DNA of 32,820 nucleotides from Acidobacteriaceae bacterium (GTDB lineage: Bacteria > Acidobacteriota > Terriglobia > Terriglobales > Acidobacteriaceae), in contig PMHV01000070.1 in NCBI GenBank assembly GCA_003156805.1, positions 1 to 32,820 of the forward strand, given 5' to 3'. The notes under the pieces were generated by a model that was not told the DNA's origin, made no database searches, and worked only from the letters and a program-made list of their open reading frames with translations. Shown piece by piece: positions 6,970-14,809 of the stretch (its first letter is position 1; every line of letters starts with the position of its first letter). The translations under genes were made by a program, and so were the position numbers.

Positions 6970-8487
6970 ATGTTCAAGAAAATTCTGATTGCTAATCGCG
7001 GCGAGATTGCAGTGCGCGTCATCCGCGCCTGTCATGAGATGGGCATTGCCGCGGCGGCGGTTTATTCCGAGGTAGACCGTGCCGCGCTGCATGTGCTTAA
7101 GGCCGATGAGGCTTACCCCATCGGTGCCGCGGCGGCGGCGGAGTCTTATCTCAACATTCCGAAGATTCTAGATGTCGCCGGCCAAGCGTGCGCCGATGCG
7201 ATCCATCCGGGTTATGGATTTCTCTCGGAAAACGCCAAGTTCGCCCAGGCTTGCGCTGACGCCGGAATCAAGTTCATTGGGCCCAAGGCCTCCGCGATGG
7301 GAATCATGGGATCGAAGACACGGGCACGGCAGGCGGTGGAGCGGGCGGGCGTTCAGTTGGTACCCGGAACTTCCCGCGGCCTAGACTCGTTTGAGCAAGC
7401 TGGGGAAGTGGCGGAAAAGATCGGCTATCCGGTGATGTTAAAAGCGGCTGCGGGCGGCGGCGGCAAAGGCATGCGTCTGGTGCATACGCCGCGAGAGCTG
7501 AAGGCTGCGCTGGAGGCGGCGCGTGGCGAAGCGGAGCGGGCTTTTGGCGACAGCGAAGTCTACCTTGAGAAGGCCATCGTGAATCCGCGGCATATCGAAA
7601 TGCAGTTGCTGGCCGACGAGCATGGCAACACCGTCTATCTCGGCGAGCGCGAATGCTCGTTGCAGCGAAGGCATCAGAAGGTGCTGGAAGAGTCGCCTTC
7701 GCCCCTGGTGGACGCCGACCTGCGCCGCCGCATGGGCGAAGTGGCGGTTCGTGTCGCGCAGGCCGCGGGCTATACCAATGCGGGCACAGTGGAATTCCTG
7801 GTGGATGCGCAGAAAAATTTCTACTTCCTGGAGATGAACACGCGGCTGCAGGTAGAGCATCCCGTGACCGAGCTGACCACCGGATTTGATTTGGTCCATC
7901 TGCAAATTGGCATTGCGGCGGGAGAGAAGCTGCCATTCAAACAAGGCGATGTGCATCTGCGCGGACATGCCATCGAGTGCCGTATCTACGCGGAAGATCC
8001 GGACACCAACTACGTTCCCAGTCCGGGTAAGATCACGCTGCTGACCGCGCCGTCGGGCCCCGGAATCCGGCTTGACACGGGCATGTATGAAGGTTGGACC
8101 GTGCCCGTCGATTACGATCCGCTTCTGGCCAAGCTGATTGGCTACGGGCAGGACCGGCAGCAGGCCATCGCGCGACTGACGTGTGCTCTCGACGAATACT
8201 TTGTCGGAGGCATCAAGACCAATCTTTCATTGTTCCGGCGCATTGCGCGCGATCCGGATTTTCGCGCGGCCCAGCTCGATACTGGATTTCTGGATCGCAT
8301 GCTGAAACAGCGAGAAGATAAGCCCGACGACCAGCAGTCAGCGGTGGCGGCGATTGCCGCGGGAATTTTCACCGCGCTGGCTTCGGAGGGATCTGGCAAT
8401 TCTGCCGAAGCAAACGGCGCGAACGGAGCGACGAGCAAGACCCCTTCGAATTGGAAGAGCACCGGCCGGGCGGAGGCGCTGCAGTAG
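6970..8487 (+). CDS. accC: Biotin carboxylase subunit of an acyl-CoA/acetyl-CoA carboxylase
   Basis: ATP-dependent carboxylation of biotin on the carrier protein, first half-reaction of acetyl- or acyl-CoA carboxylase. The ATG chosen gives the classic start MFKKILIANRGEIAVRVIRA; an in-frame TTG 18 bases upstream is less likely. Seen in order: N-terminal domain with AIHPGYGFLSENAKFA, ATP-grasp glycine loop AAAGGGGKGMRL near 159-170, ERECSLQRRHQKVLEE, the active-site segment EMNTRLQVEHPVTE, and the C-terminal domain (RIYAEDPDTNYVPSPGKI). At 505 residues it exceeds typical AccC (about 450) through a variable Ala/Asn-rich tail of roughly 55 residues. The carrier gene follows after 30 bases. No carboxyltransferase gene lies nearby. 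Confidence 0.95.
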   Translation: MFKKILIANRGEIAVRVIRACHEMGIAAAAVYSEVDRAALHVLKADEAYPIGAAAAAESYLNIPKILDVAGQACADAIHPGYGFLSENAKFAQACADAGIKFIGPKASAMGIMGSKTRARQAVERAGVQLVPGTSRGLDSFEQAGEVAEKIGYPVMLKAAAGGGGKGMRLVHTPRELKAALEAARGEAERAFGDSEVYLEKAIVNPRHIEMQLLADEHGNTVYLGERECSLQRRHQKVLEESPSPLVDADLRRRMGEVAVRVAQAAGYTNAGTVEFLVDAQKNFYFLEMNTRLQVEHPVTELTTGFDLVHLQIGIAAGEKLPFKQGDVHLRGHAIECRIYAEDPDTNYVPSPGKITLLTAPSGPGIRLDTGMYEGWTVPVDYDPLLAKLIGYGQDRQQAIARLTCALDEYFVGGIKTNLSLFRRIARDPDFRAAQLDTGFLDRMLKQREDKPDDQQSAVAAIAAGIFTALASEGSGNSAEANGANGATSKTPSNWKSTGRAEALQ

Positions 8488-8517
8488 AGTTGCGCGCCGG
8501 CACTACTCACCGCTGTT

Positions 8518-9012
8518 ATGACCTATGACGTCACCATCGACGGCAAGAATTACCGGCTGGAGGCAACCCGCGCCGAGGGCCGGTGGTGGTGCCGTCTCGA
8601 CGGCCACGAGATCGAAGTCGATGCGATAGTGGCTCGTCCGGATGTGCTCTCGCTTCGCATCGGCAACAAGGCCTACGAAGTGAAGTGCGAGCGCGTGGCG
8701 AACGATCTGCACCTGTGGGTGAGGAGCACGCGTTTCTCGGCGGAAGTCCGCGATCCTCGGTCTCTGCGAGGGCGCACGCGCGCCGCAGACGCCAGCGGTC
8801 CACGCAAACTCTCCGCCACCATGCCGGGGAAAGTGGTGCGAGTGCTACTTCAAGAGGGAGCGCAGGTTGACGAAGGTGAGGGCGTAGTGGTGGTCGAAGC
8901 CATGAAGATGCAAAACGAAATCAAGTCGCCGAAAAGGGGAACCATTCAGAAAGTCCTGGTCGCGGAAGGTGCGGCGGTGAACGCGGGCGACGTGCTGGCC
9001 ATTGTCGAGTAA
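8518..9012 (+). CDS. accB: Biotin carboxyl carrier protein with BT-like N-terminal domain
   Basis: Carries the biotin that accC carboxylates. The 164 residues end in a biotinyl domain (MPGKVVRVLLQEGAQVDEGE, then VVVEAMKMQNEIKSP); K130 in the AMKM motif is the biotinylation site. The first 90 or so residues form a beta-rich region ending in DPRSL that resembles the BT/linker domain of propionyl- or methylcrotonyl-CoA carboxylase alpha chains. The pair accC plus this gene therefore looks like an alpha chain split in two rather than a plant/E. coli-type AccB. Biotin would be attached by the BirA encoded about 15 kb further on. It ends convergently with the minus-strand parvulin gene, 48 bases apart. 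Confidence 0.92.
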   Translation: MTYDVTIDGKNYRLEATRAEGRWWCRLDGHEIEVDAIVARPDVLSLRIGNKAYEVKCERVANDLHLWVRSTRFSAEVRDPRSLRGRTRAADASGPRKLSATMPGKVVRVLLQEGAQVDEGEGVVVVEAMKMQNEIKSPKRGTIQKVLVAEGAAVNAGDVLAIVE

Positions 9013-9060
9013 CAAGGTTGAGGAAGCAACCGCCTATTTCCAACCTCTACTTCTCCATCC

Positions 9061-10122
9061 TTACTTCTCCATTCCGTTGCTCTCCAGTACTTTCTTCGCG
9101 TAATAGTTCTCCACTTTAGCCGAGTCGCGCAAGACCTCGTAATAGGCGGCCTTCAGCAACTGTTCGCGGCGGTCGTGAAGCTGCGAGCGAATGGCCTGCT
9201 GCACGCGCGGATCGGACAACTCGCGCTGGCCGGCCGGCTCCTTCGACACCAGCTTCACGATGCGGAAACCCAGCACCTGCTTGGTTGCCGGGTTGCCCAC
9301 TCCAATGATTGGGCTGTACTGGCCGGGCTTCAGCTTCATGACCACGTCGCGAGTGCCGGGATCGGTGTTGCGCAGGGAAGACTCGGGAACCGTGCCCAGG
9401 TCGCCGCCGTTGCCGGATGTTTCCGGATCTTCGGAATAATTCATAGCCAGCGTGGCGAAATCGTCGCCGCTGTCGAGGCGATTGGCGATCATCTGAATCT
9501 TTTTGCGAGCATCGCCTTCATTCTGCGCCTTATTGTTCTGGTTGTGGACCTGCGGGTTGGGCGTAGGCGTCACGAAGATCTGCGCCAGGTGATACTGCGG
9601 CTCGATCAGATTGAACTCGGCCTTGTGCGCGCTGTAGTAGCCGGTGATGTCCTGATCGGTAACGTTGATCTTGGACGACACTTCCTTGTTCATCACTTTG
9701 TCCACGGTAATAGAGCGGCGGATATCGCGCTTGAAGTCTTCGACCGTGATCTTGCGCTCCTTCAAACGCTGGTCGAATTCTTCCTGCGTGTAAGGCGACT
9801 TGATTTCGTTGTATTTGCGGTCGACTTCCTCGTCCGTGGCCAGCAGGCCAAGCTTCTCGGCGCGGCGAATCACGATCTCGTCGTCGATCAGTTGGCGAAG
9901 AATGTTGAGGCGGAGAATGGTGGCCTGTTCTCCGGTGGGGGGTTGCTGGGCGGAAGCTACCTGGTTTACGTAATACTTGTCGACATCCGAACGAAAGATT
10001 TTACGGCCATCGACGGTGGCCATCACGTCGCCGCTGACTTCCGATTTGCAGCCCACCAGCGCCGCCAGCAGAACCGCGCTCACCAGCGCCGCAATCCCGA
10101 CCAAGCTAGAATTTCTTTTCAA
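9061..10122 (-). CDS. SurA/PpiC-type peptidyl-prolyl isomerase lipoprotein
   Basis: Envelope foldase of the parvulin family, 353 residues from a TTG start. The TTG is chosen because AGGAG sits 11 bases upstream and because it gives a complete lipoprotein signal (KRNSSLVGIAALVSAVLLAA, then LVGC, with lipidated Cys25); an upstream in-frame ATG would bury this signal. Next comes a SurA-like helical N-terminal region (RLNILRQLIDDEIVIRRAEK), then the parvulin domain with YHLAQIFV, DDFATLAMNYSEDPETSGNGGDLG and a VLGFRIVKLV end. It follows the DsbA-like gene with a 92-base gap, so the two form an envelope-folding pair. Client proteins are unknown; PrsA-like function is possible. Confidence 0.9.
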   Translation of the reverse strand: MKRNSSLVGIAALVSAVLLAALVGCKSEVSGDVMATVDGRKIFRSDVDKYYVNQVASAQQPPTGEQATILRLNILRQLIDDEIVIRRAEKLGLLATDEEVDRKYNEIKSPYTQEEFDQRLKERKITVEDFKRDIRRSITVDKVMNKEVSSKINVTDQDITGYYSAHKAEFNLIEPQYHLAQIFVTPTPNPQVHNQNNKAQNEGDARKKIQMIANRLDSGDDFATLAMNYSEDPETSGNGGDLGTVPESSLRNTDPGTRDVVMKLKPGQYSPIIGVGNPATKQVLGFRIVKLVSKEPAGQRELSDPRVQQAIRSQLHDRREQLLKAAYYEVLRDSAKVENYYAKKVLESNGMEK

Positions 10123-10159
10123 AGGGAGTTTTTCTCCTAAGTCATCGCTCGAAATCCGT

Positions 10160-10179
10160 GGCGCACCAGGGAGTGCGCC
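10160..10179 (-). other. Small hairpin in the dsbA-like/parvulin gap
   Basis: GGCGCAC and GTGCGCC form a perfect 7-bp stem with a 6-base loop in the 92-base gap between two co-directional genes. No U-run follows. It is one of several GC-rich palindromes in such gaps in this window. Confidence 0.4.
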
Positions 10180-10214
10180 CGGGCGCGGCAAACCTCTGTT
10201 CCGCTGCTCGAATA

Positions 10215-11159
10215 TCACTTGGAGGCTGGCGCCGCCGCTGTTCCCACGTGATCGGGCACGGGCAACCCAGCATCTCTCAAGGCGCGATCCAGTGCGGCGC
10301 GGAGCTCGCTAGTGGGGACGGCCCCGTCGATTCTTTCTCCGTTGATGAAGAGCGTGGGCGTGGCTCCCACTCCGATCGCATCGCCTTCTTTCATGGAGGC
10401 CTTCACCGCCGTCTCATCCTGTGCCTTCACACAGGACTGCAATTTCGGCGTGTCCAGATTGTGCTTCTGGCCCTGCAGCATCGCGAGGCGATCGAGCGCT
10501 TCGAATCGTGCGCCGGACGTCTTCTCGTTGTTTATTTCATGCGGATTGCCGTGGATGTAATCCGCGAAATCCCAGAAAGCGTCGCCGTTCTGCGCAGCCA
10601 GGCAATTCGCATCCACGGCGGCATGAATCGCCCAAGGGTGAATTTCCACCAGGGGATAATCCTTGTAGATGAACGTGACGCGGTCTCCGTACTCCTTCAG
10701 AATTTCGGGAAACAAAGTCTCGTGCATGCGCGAGCAAAACGGACACTCAAGATCGTCGAAATTCACTACCACGACTTTGGATGTCATCGCTCCGCGCGTG
10801 GGGCGCCCTTTGACATCGATCTTGCTCATCACTTCAGCAAAGGGATCTTTATTCAAGTCGAACTTCGTCATCCGCACCATGGAATTCCGGTCTTTGGAAA
10901 TCAGGAAGGTGAGGTCCTGCTTCTTTTCTCCGCTGTCGATGGTCACCACCAACGAATCATAGTTGGGCCAGTCGGAGCTGGGCGACAAGTTGCCAATCAG
11001 AAGGTGAACCTCGGGGGGGATCTTGTAGTAGGAGCGCACTTGCCGCTCAATCTTCCGGGCGATATCAGGGGGGGTGGTTTGGGCAGCGCAGCCCAGACAA
11101 ACCACGAGCAGAACAAGAAAAGAGCGTCGAATTAGATTCACCAGGTACCGCCTCAGCAT
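10215..11159 (-). CDS. DsbA-like thioredoxin-fold protein (CPFC)
   Basis: Predicted envelope thiol oxidoreductase or disulfide isomerase. The 314 residues start with a secretion signal (RRSFLVLLVVCLGCAAQ) that may be a lipoprotein signal with LGC at 32-34. A unique N-terminal domain of about 95 residues follows (SYYKIPPEVHLLIGNLSP onward). The thioredoxin_4/DsbA-type domain comes next with the active site CPFC at 139-142 (VVNFDDLECPFCSRM) and the cis-proline loop GVGATPTLFINGERIDG. CPFC, rather than CPHC, is typical of the BdbD/ScsC-like group. The parvulin lipoprotein lies downstream in the same direction. Redox direction (oxidase or isomerase) cannot be told from sequence alone. Confidence 0.88.
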   Translation of the reverse strand: MLRRYLVNLIRRSFLVLLVVCLGCAAQTTPPDIARKIERQVRSYYKIPPEVHLLIGNLSPSSDWPNYDSLVVTIDSGEKKQDLTFLISKDRNSMVRMTKFDLNKDPFAEVMSKIDVKGRPTRGAMTSKVVVVNFDDLECPFCSRMHETLFPEILKEYGDRVTFIYKDYPLVEIHPWAIHAAVDANCLAAQNGDAFWDFADYIHGNPHEINNEKTSGARFEALDRLAMLQGQKHNLDTPKLQSCVKAQDETAVKASMKEGDAIGVGATPTLFINGERIDGAVPTSELRAALDRALRDAGLPVPDHVGTAAAPASK

Positions 11160-11286
11160 TGGAAGCTTGCTCGATTATCTCATAGAGGAAGAGAGGCGCG
11201 AACTGCGGGCCGTTCTGCCGGCATCCGATAGGGTGAGGAATGCTGCAATCGCGAATCGTGGAACCGTCAATCGCAAACTTTTTTGA

Positions 11287-12306
11287 TTATCTGGCTGCGG
11301 CGGCGTCGAACAGGTTCAGGAATTCGAGTTTTTTCTCCGCGGGCAAGAACGACGCTTCGAAAGAGTTGCGGGCGAGTTCGCGGAGGTGCTCGTCGGTGAA
11401 GCCGAAAGTTTGCTGGGCGAGCTGGTATTCGCGCGCCAGCGTGGTCGAGAACATCGCGGGGTCGTCAGTGTTGAGCGTGATCATGATGCCGTGATCGAAG
11501 TAGGTTCTCGCGGGGTGATCGGCGATGTTGAGGCAGACTCCGGTCCGGAGATTGCTGGTGAGGCAGATTTCGACTGGGACTTGGCGCTGGGCGAGCTCTT
11601 CGAGCAGGTCGGGATCCTGGGCTGCAGTGAGGCCGTGGCCAATGCGCTCGACCCGAAGGTTGAGCGCACCCCAAATGGATTCAGGCGGTCCAGTCTCGCC
11701 GGCATGGGCCGTGAGGCGCAAGCCCTGGTCCGCGGCCCAGGCGTATCCCTCGCGGAAAAGTTCGGGCAGAGCCTTCAGTTCGTCCCCACCGATGCCGACG
11801 CCGACAACGTGGCGGTCACGATAGCGCGCGGCGAGCTCGAAAACCTTTTGCGCCGCTTCGGCGCCGAACTGGCGGACCGCGTCGAAGATCCAGAGCAGCG
11901 AGATGCCGAAATCGCGAGTTCCGCGGACGCGTCCGCGATCGAGAGCTTCGAAGATGGCAGCGAAATCCTGCTTGCGCCAGAGGCAGACTCCGACCGACAC
12001 GTAGACTTCGGCGTGCAGAACGTTTTCTTCTTTCAGCCGCTGCATCAGGCGGTAGGTGATGATCTCGTAGTCTTCGGGCGTGCGCAGGTGCTCGGTGATG
12101 TTCTTGAAGGCGAGCAGAAAGCCTTGGAAATCTTGATACCGATAGAGTTGCTCGACTTCGGCGAGGCTGGAGCGGTCGCCGTGGCGCTGGCGGAGTTCGA
12201 GCAGTGTGGCTGGTTCGATTGCGCCCTCGAGGTGCAGATGAAGCTCGGCCTTGGGCAGGAGGCGAAGGAAACTGCTCGGCGGCCGGTCTGTTGCGGAGGA
12301 CGTCAC
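11287..12306 (-). CDS. add: Adenosine deaminase
   Basis: Hydrolytic deamination of adenosine (or a related 6-aminopurine or aminodeoxyfutalosine) in purine salvage or a side pathway. Amidohydrolase metal and catalytic motifs are all visible: PKAELHLHLEGA with the first zinc histidines, LTAHAGETGPPES, ERIGHGLTA, VEICLTSNLRTGV and NTDDPAMFSTTL. The GTG start used here gives 339 residues, the family's usual length. A longer frame from a GTG at 12354 is open but begins inside a tandem-repeat array and adds 16 unremarkable residues; neither start has a clear ribosome binding site. Bacterial members of this family also include adenine and aminodeoxyfutalosine deaminases, so the substrate is likely but not certain. 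Confidence 0.9.
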   Translation of the reverse strand: MTSSATDRPPSSFLRLLPKAELHLHLEGAIEPATLLELRQRHGDRSSLAEVEQLYRYQDFQGFLLAFKNITEHLRTPEDYEIITYRLMQRLKEENVLHAEVYVSVGVCLWRKQDFAAIFEALDRGRVRGTRDFGISLLWIFDAVRQFGAEAAQKVFELAARYRDRHVVGVGIGGDELKALPELFREGYAWAADQGLRLTAHAGETGPPESIWGALNLRVERIGHGLTAAQDPDLLEELAQRQVPVEICLTSNLRTGVCLNIADHPARTYFDHGIMITLNTDDPAMFSTTLAREYQLAQQTFGFTDEHLRELARNSFEASFLPAEKKLEFLNLFDAAAAR

Positions 12307-12351
12307 TTTCTGATTGTAGATTCTTGGGGGAAGATTTGCGAGGCGGTTCAC

Positions 12352-12375
12352 CACGGAGACACGGAGGCACGGAGA
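12352..12375. repeat. Octamer tandem repeat CACGGAGR x3
   Basis: Three head-to-tail copies of CACGGAG followed by A or G. It begins 7 bases downstream of the stop codon that the frameshifted upstream gene would use, and overlaps the first possible start of add. Degenerate relatives of this text can be seen near 19620 and 20190. Confidence 0.75.
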
Positions 12376-12382
12376 GAGGGAT

Positions 12383-12514
12383 CTAGGTCTTGGAGTTCGT
12401 TAGCCAAGCGAGGGCCTGTGTCTTGATAAGCTCGTACTCGGGAACACTCTTCGGAACCGCGATGCCGCCCAGGAAACGCGTCCCAATGGCACCACGCTCC
12501 GAGATGACCATCAC
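12383..12514 (-). pseudogene. Out-of-frame 3' remainder of the small membrane protein gene
   Basis: Reading on from the preceding gene in the next frame gives 43 further codons from GTG-ATG-GTC onward (VMVISERGAIGTRFLGGIAV, then PKSVPEYELIKTQALAWL) before a TAG stop. The text is smooth, protein-like and joins naturally to the upstream REWGGNIFRG if one G is added to the GGGG run at 12518-12521. The combined product would be 152 residues. Either a real frameshift mutation, a sequencing error in a G run, or programmed slippage would explain it. Confidence 0.65.
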
Positions 12515-12840
12515 TGGCCCCTGAAAATATTGCCGCCCCACTCGCGAACGTAGCGGATTCGATCCTGCGAGACAGTGCGCTTGACGGAACCTTGCTCCAC
12601 GAGCCGAATCTGATCGGTATCGATCTCAAGGTCGGAGACGGGAGACGGCTTGTCTGACCAGAAGCTATACCCGGCGAAAATGATTGCGAAGGCTGTAAGA
12701 TCGAGGGGGTTAACCTGACGCCGAAAGATTATCCGGTCGATTAGGACGAAAGCTAAAACGCCGAAGACCGTCAGCAACAGCGTACGAGAGATCTTGCGCT
12801 CTGTGGAGTCGACCTCTGGAACGATACGGACGCTCGTCAT
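12511..12840 (-). CDS. Small two-helix membrane protein, apparently frameshifted
   Basis: Unrecognised protein of 109 residues as it stands. After a short hydrophilic N-terminus there are two closely spaced membrane segments (about 20-36 and 47-63: LLLTVFGVLAFVLIDRIIF and LDLTAFAIIFAGYSFW), then a soluble beta-rich part (DLEIDTDQIRLVEQGSVKRT, then DRIRYVREWGGNIFRG). This layout resembles bacterial PH-like or photosystem-type membrane-anchored domains in general shape, but I do not assign a family. The stop codon follows immediately after a GGGG run, and the next frame continues with convincing protein sequence (see the adjacent entry), so the gene is probably broken or misread there. It lies 41 bases downstream of the amino-acid permease gene. 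Confidence 0.6.
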   Translation of the reverse strand: MTSVRIVPEVDSTERKISRTLLLTVFGVLAFVLIDRIIFRRQVNPLDLTAFAIIFAGYSFWSDKPSPVSDLEIDTDQIRLVEQGSVKRTVSQDRIRYVREWGGNIFRGQ

Positions 12841-12881
12841 TCCCCGCTCCTGGAAGATATTGTAACCCCAGAAATCTACGA

Positions 12882-14450
12882 CTACTTCTTCGCGAACTCG
12901 CTGCGAGGCCGGCTGTAGAAGATGTAGATGAGCAGACCGAGGCCCAGCCAGATCACGAAGCGCAGCCAGGTGATGACGGTGAGTCCGGTCATGAGGCCGC
13001 CGCAGAGGATGATCGAGATCAGCGGGAACCAGGGGACAAAGGGGACTCGGAACGCGCGTTGGCGATCTGGCTGCCTGCGGCGCAGGATGATCACCCCCAG
13101 CGAAACCAGAACGAAGGCAAACAGCGTCCCGATGTTGGCGAGGTCGGCGGCATCTCCGATGTCCACGAGGCCGGCAGGAATTCCTACGGCGAAACAGGCG
13201 ATCCAGGTGGACCAGTACGGCGTCTTAAATTTCGGGTGTACCGCGGAGAACAGCTTCGGCAGCAAGCCGTCGCGCGACATGGCGTACCAGATGCGTGCCT
13301 GCCCGTATTGAAACACGAGCAAAGAAGAGATCATGCCCGTCAGCGCTCCGATCACGATGACCGAGCGGAAGAGCGGGTGCACACCCAGATACTTCATCGC
13401 GTAGGCCACGGGCGCTTCGGCGGCCGCACCGGACACGAAGGTTGTGTACTTCATCATGCCGAGCAGGACGACGGCCACGCCGACGTAGAGCAGCGTGCAG
13501 ACCACCAGCGACATAATGATGCCGAAGGGCAAATCTTTTTGCGGATTGCGCGATTCCTCGGCGGCCGTGGAGACCGAATCGAATCCGATGTAGGTAAAGA
13601 AAACAATGGCCCCTCCGGTAACGATTCCGGCGAAGCCAGAAGGCGCGAAGGGCGTCCAGTTCGCGGGCTTCACCAGCATTCCACCGACTACCAGGAAGGT
13701 CAGGATGGCGCCGATTTTGACCGCCACCATAATGTTATTGGTCTCCGCCGACTCCTTCACTCCGCGCACCAGCAGCAGCGTGAGAATGAAAACGATGAGG
13801 AAGCCGGGGAGATTGAAATAGGCACCCGTCCACTGCCCGCCGGCCCAGACCGGACTCGCAAATTTTTCCGGCAAGTTGAGGCCGAATACCGCCAGTTGCG
13901 CTTTTGTATAGCCGGCAAAGCCAACCGCGACTGCGACGTTCGAGACTACGTATTCGAGGATCAGGTCCCAGCCGATGATCCAGGCAAAAATTTCGCCGAG
14001 GGTCGCGTAGGAGTAGGTGTAGGCGCTGCCAGCGATGGGAATCATCGACGCCAGTTCGGCGTAGCACAATCCGGCAAAACTGCAGGCGATCGCGACCAGG
14101 AAAAACGAAATCGCGATCGATGGCCCGGCGGGCGGGCGTCCGTGCATGAGCGCTCCCGCCGTGCTGCCGGTGCGCAGTAAATTCACGATTACGTCGAGCG
14201 CCTGCGCATGCAGGAGGGATGGAGCCTGGAAATATTCGCCCGCGGCCGCGGTGCCGGTCAGGATGAAAATTCCGGAGCCGATGATGGCGCCAATGCCCAG
14301 CGCAGTCAGCGACCAGGGGCCGAGAGTTTTTTGCAGGCGCTGGCCGGGAGCTTCCGACTCCGAGATCAGCTTGTCGATGGACTTGCAGCAGAAAAGCTGA
14401 CTGTTGGACGTGCGCACAGTGCCGGTCGGGTCCGTGGATGATTCAGACAA
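12882..14450 (-). CDS. APC-superfamily amino-acid permease (cationic amino-acid transporter type)
   Basis: Inner-membrane amino-acid transporter, 522 residues, about 12-14 membrane helices. The first helix carries the family's substrate-site text LGIGAIIGSGIFILTGTAAA. The next helices read SFFLVAIACSFAGLCYAELA and SAYTYSYATLGEIFAWIIGWDLILEY, typical of the CAT/YfnA group. The TTG start is supported by GAGGAG 11 bases upstream; no ATG exists before the first helix. Unusual: about 38 residues (EYFQAPSLLHAQALDVIVNL and on to MHGRPP) are inserted between helices 1 and 2, where most relatives have only a short loop. Substrate preference cannot be read from the sequence. Confidence 0.92.
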   Translation of the reverse strand: MSESSTDPTGTVRTSNSQLFCCKSIDKLISESEAPGQRLQKTLGPWSLTALGIGAIIGSGIFILTGTAAAGEYFQAPSLLHAQALDVIVNLLRTGSTAGALMHGRPPAGPSIAISFFLVAIACSFAGLCYAELASMIPIAGSAYTYSYATLGEIFAWIIGWDLILEYVVSNVAVAVGFAGYTKAQLAVFGLNLPEKFASPVWAGGQWTGAYFNLPGFLIVFILTLLLVRGVKESAETNNIMVAVKIGAILTFLVVGGMLVKPANWTPFAPSGFAGIVTGGAIVFFTYIGFDSVSTAAEESRNPQKDLPFGIIMSLVVCTLLYVGVAVVLLGMMKYTTFVSGAAAEAPVAYAMKYLGVHPLFRSVIVIGALTGMISSLLVFQYGQARIWYAMSRDGLLPKLFSAVHPKFKTPYWSTWIACFAVGIPAGLVDIGDAADLANIGTLFAFVLVSLGVIILRRRQPDRQRAFRVPFVPWFPLISIILCGGLMTGLTVITWLRFVIWLGLGLLIYIFYSRPRSEFAKK

Positions 14451-14478
14451 GAGGTTGTTATCTCCTCACAGCGGGAGT

Positions 14479-14505
14479 CGGGCATGGGTTGTCGCCCCAT
14501 GCCCG
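14479..14505. other. Perfect 10-bp palindrome between the small basic protein and the permease
   Basis: CGGGCATGGG and CCCATGCCCG form a perfect stem with a 7-base loop. It lies downstream of the 53-residue gene and just upstream of the permease ribosome binding site. No U-run is present on either strand. It could be a stabilising hairpin or a REP-like element. Confidence 0.6.
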
Positions 14506-14518
14506 GATTGCTGAAAGC

Positions 14519-14680
14519 CTACCTCTTCGCCTGGCCGCGTGCCAGCTTCTTTACTTTGGGCTTCTTCGATCCGCGAGCGTAATCGCGGGGTTTCAGTGGG
14601 TTCTCCGCCTTGCGCTTCTTGCGGGAAGCGCGTTTGGCTTTCTTGCGTTCTTCTTTAGCTAGCTTGGTTGTGTTTGCCAT
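14519..14680 (-). CDS. Small Lys/Arg-rich protein (53 residues)
   Basis: A short open frame from an ATG, MANTTKLAKEERKKAKRASR, then KKRKAENPLKPRDYARGSKK, then PKVKKLARGQAKR and stop. Nearly half of the residues are Lys or Arg and there are almost no hydrophobic residues, so it should be disordered and bind nucleic acid or another polyanion, like small histone-H1-like or ribosome-associated basic proteins. It lies between pcrA and the permease, in the same direction. The ribosome binding site is weak (AAGAAAG). I do not recognise a family. The composition is unlike random intergenic DNA, and the frame starts and stops cleanly. Confidence 0.65.
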   Translation of the reverse strand: MANTTKLAKEERKKAKRASRKKRKAENPLKPRDYARGSKKPKVKKLARGQAKR

Positions 14681-14761
14681 GAATGCTTTCTTGGATTAAG
14701 TGATTTTGGAATCGTGTAAGTGAGTAATTCGAAAACCGGAACTTCTAAGCCGGCGATTGAG

Positions 14762-14809
14762 AATTGCCCAATTACAAAATTGCCAAATTACACAATTACT
14801 CAATTGCCT
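14762..14809. repeat. Octamer tandem array AATT-N-C-N-N x6 at the pcrA stop codon
   Basis: Six contiguous 8-mers: AATTGCCC, AATTACAA, AATTGCCA, AATTACAC, AATTACTC, AATTGCCT. The array is strikingly AT-rich for this genome and touches the pcrA stop codon (on the minus strand it begins at the last base of TGA). Confidence 0.8.

Noticed and set aside
9013-9060. Bidirectional terminator between the convergent accB and parvulin genes
   Set aside because: Only AGGTTG/CAACCT and GGTTG/CAACC short pairings exist, without a clear U-tract; too weak to call.
11386-12426. 346-codon plus-strand frame opposite add
   Set aside because: It covers a complete adenosine deaminase on the minus strand and shows acidic low-complexity text only.
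12348-12629. 93-codon minus-strand frame overlapping the frameshifted gene
   Set aside because: It is the third frame of that locus; its sequence is Ser/Arg-rich and does not continue the membrane protein, unlike the frame proposed.
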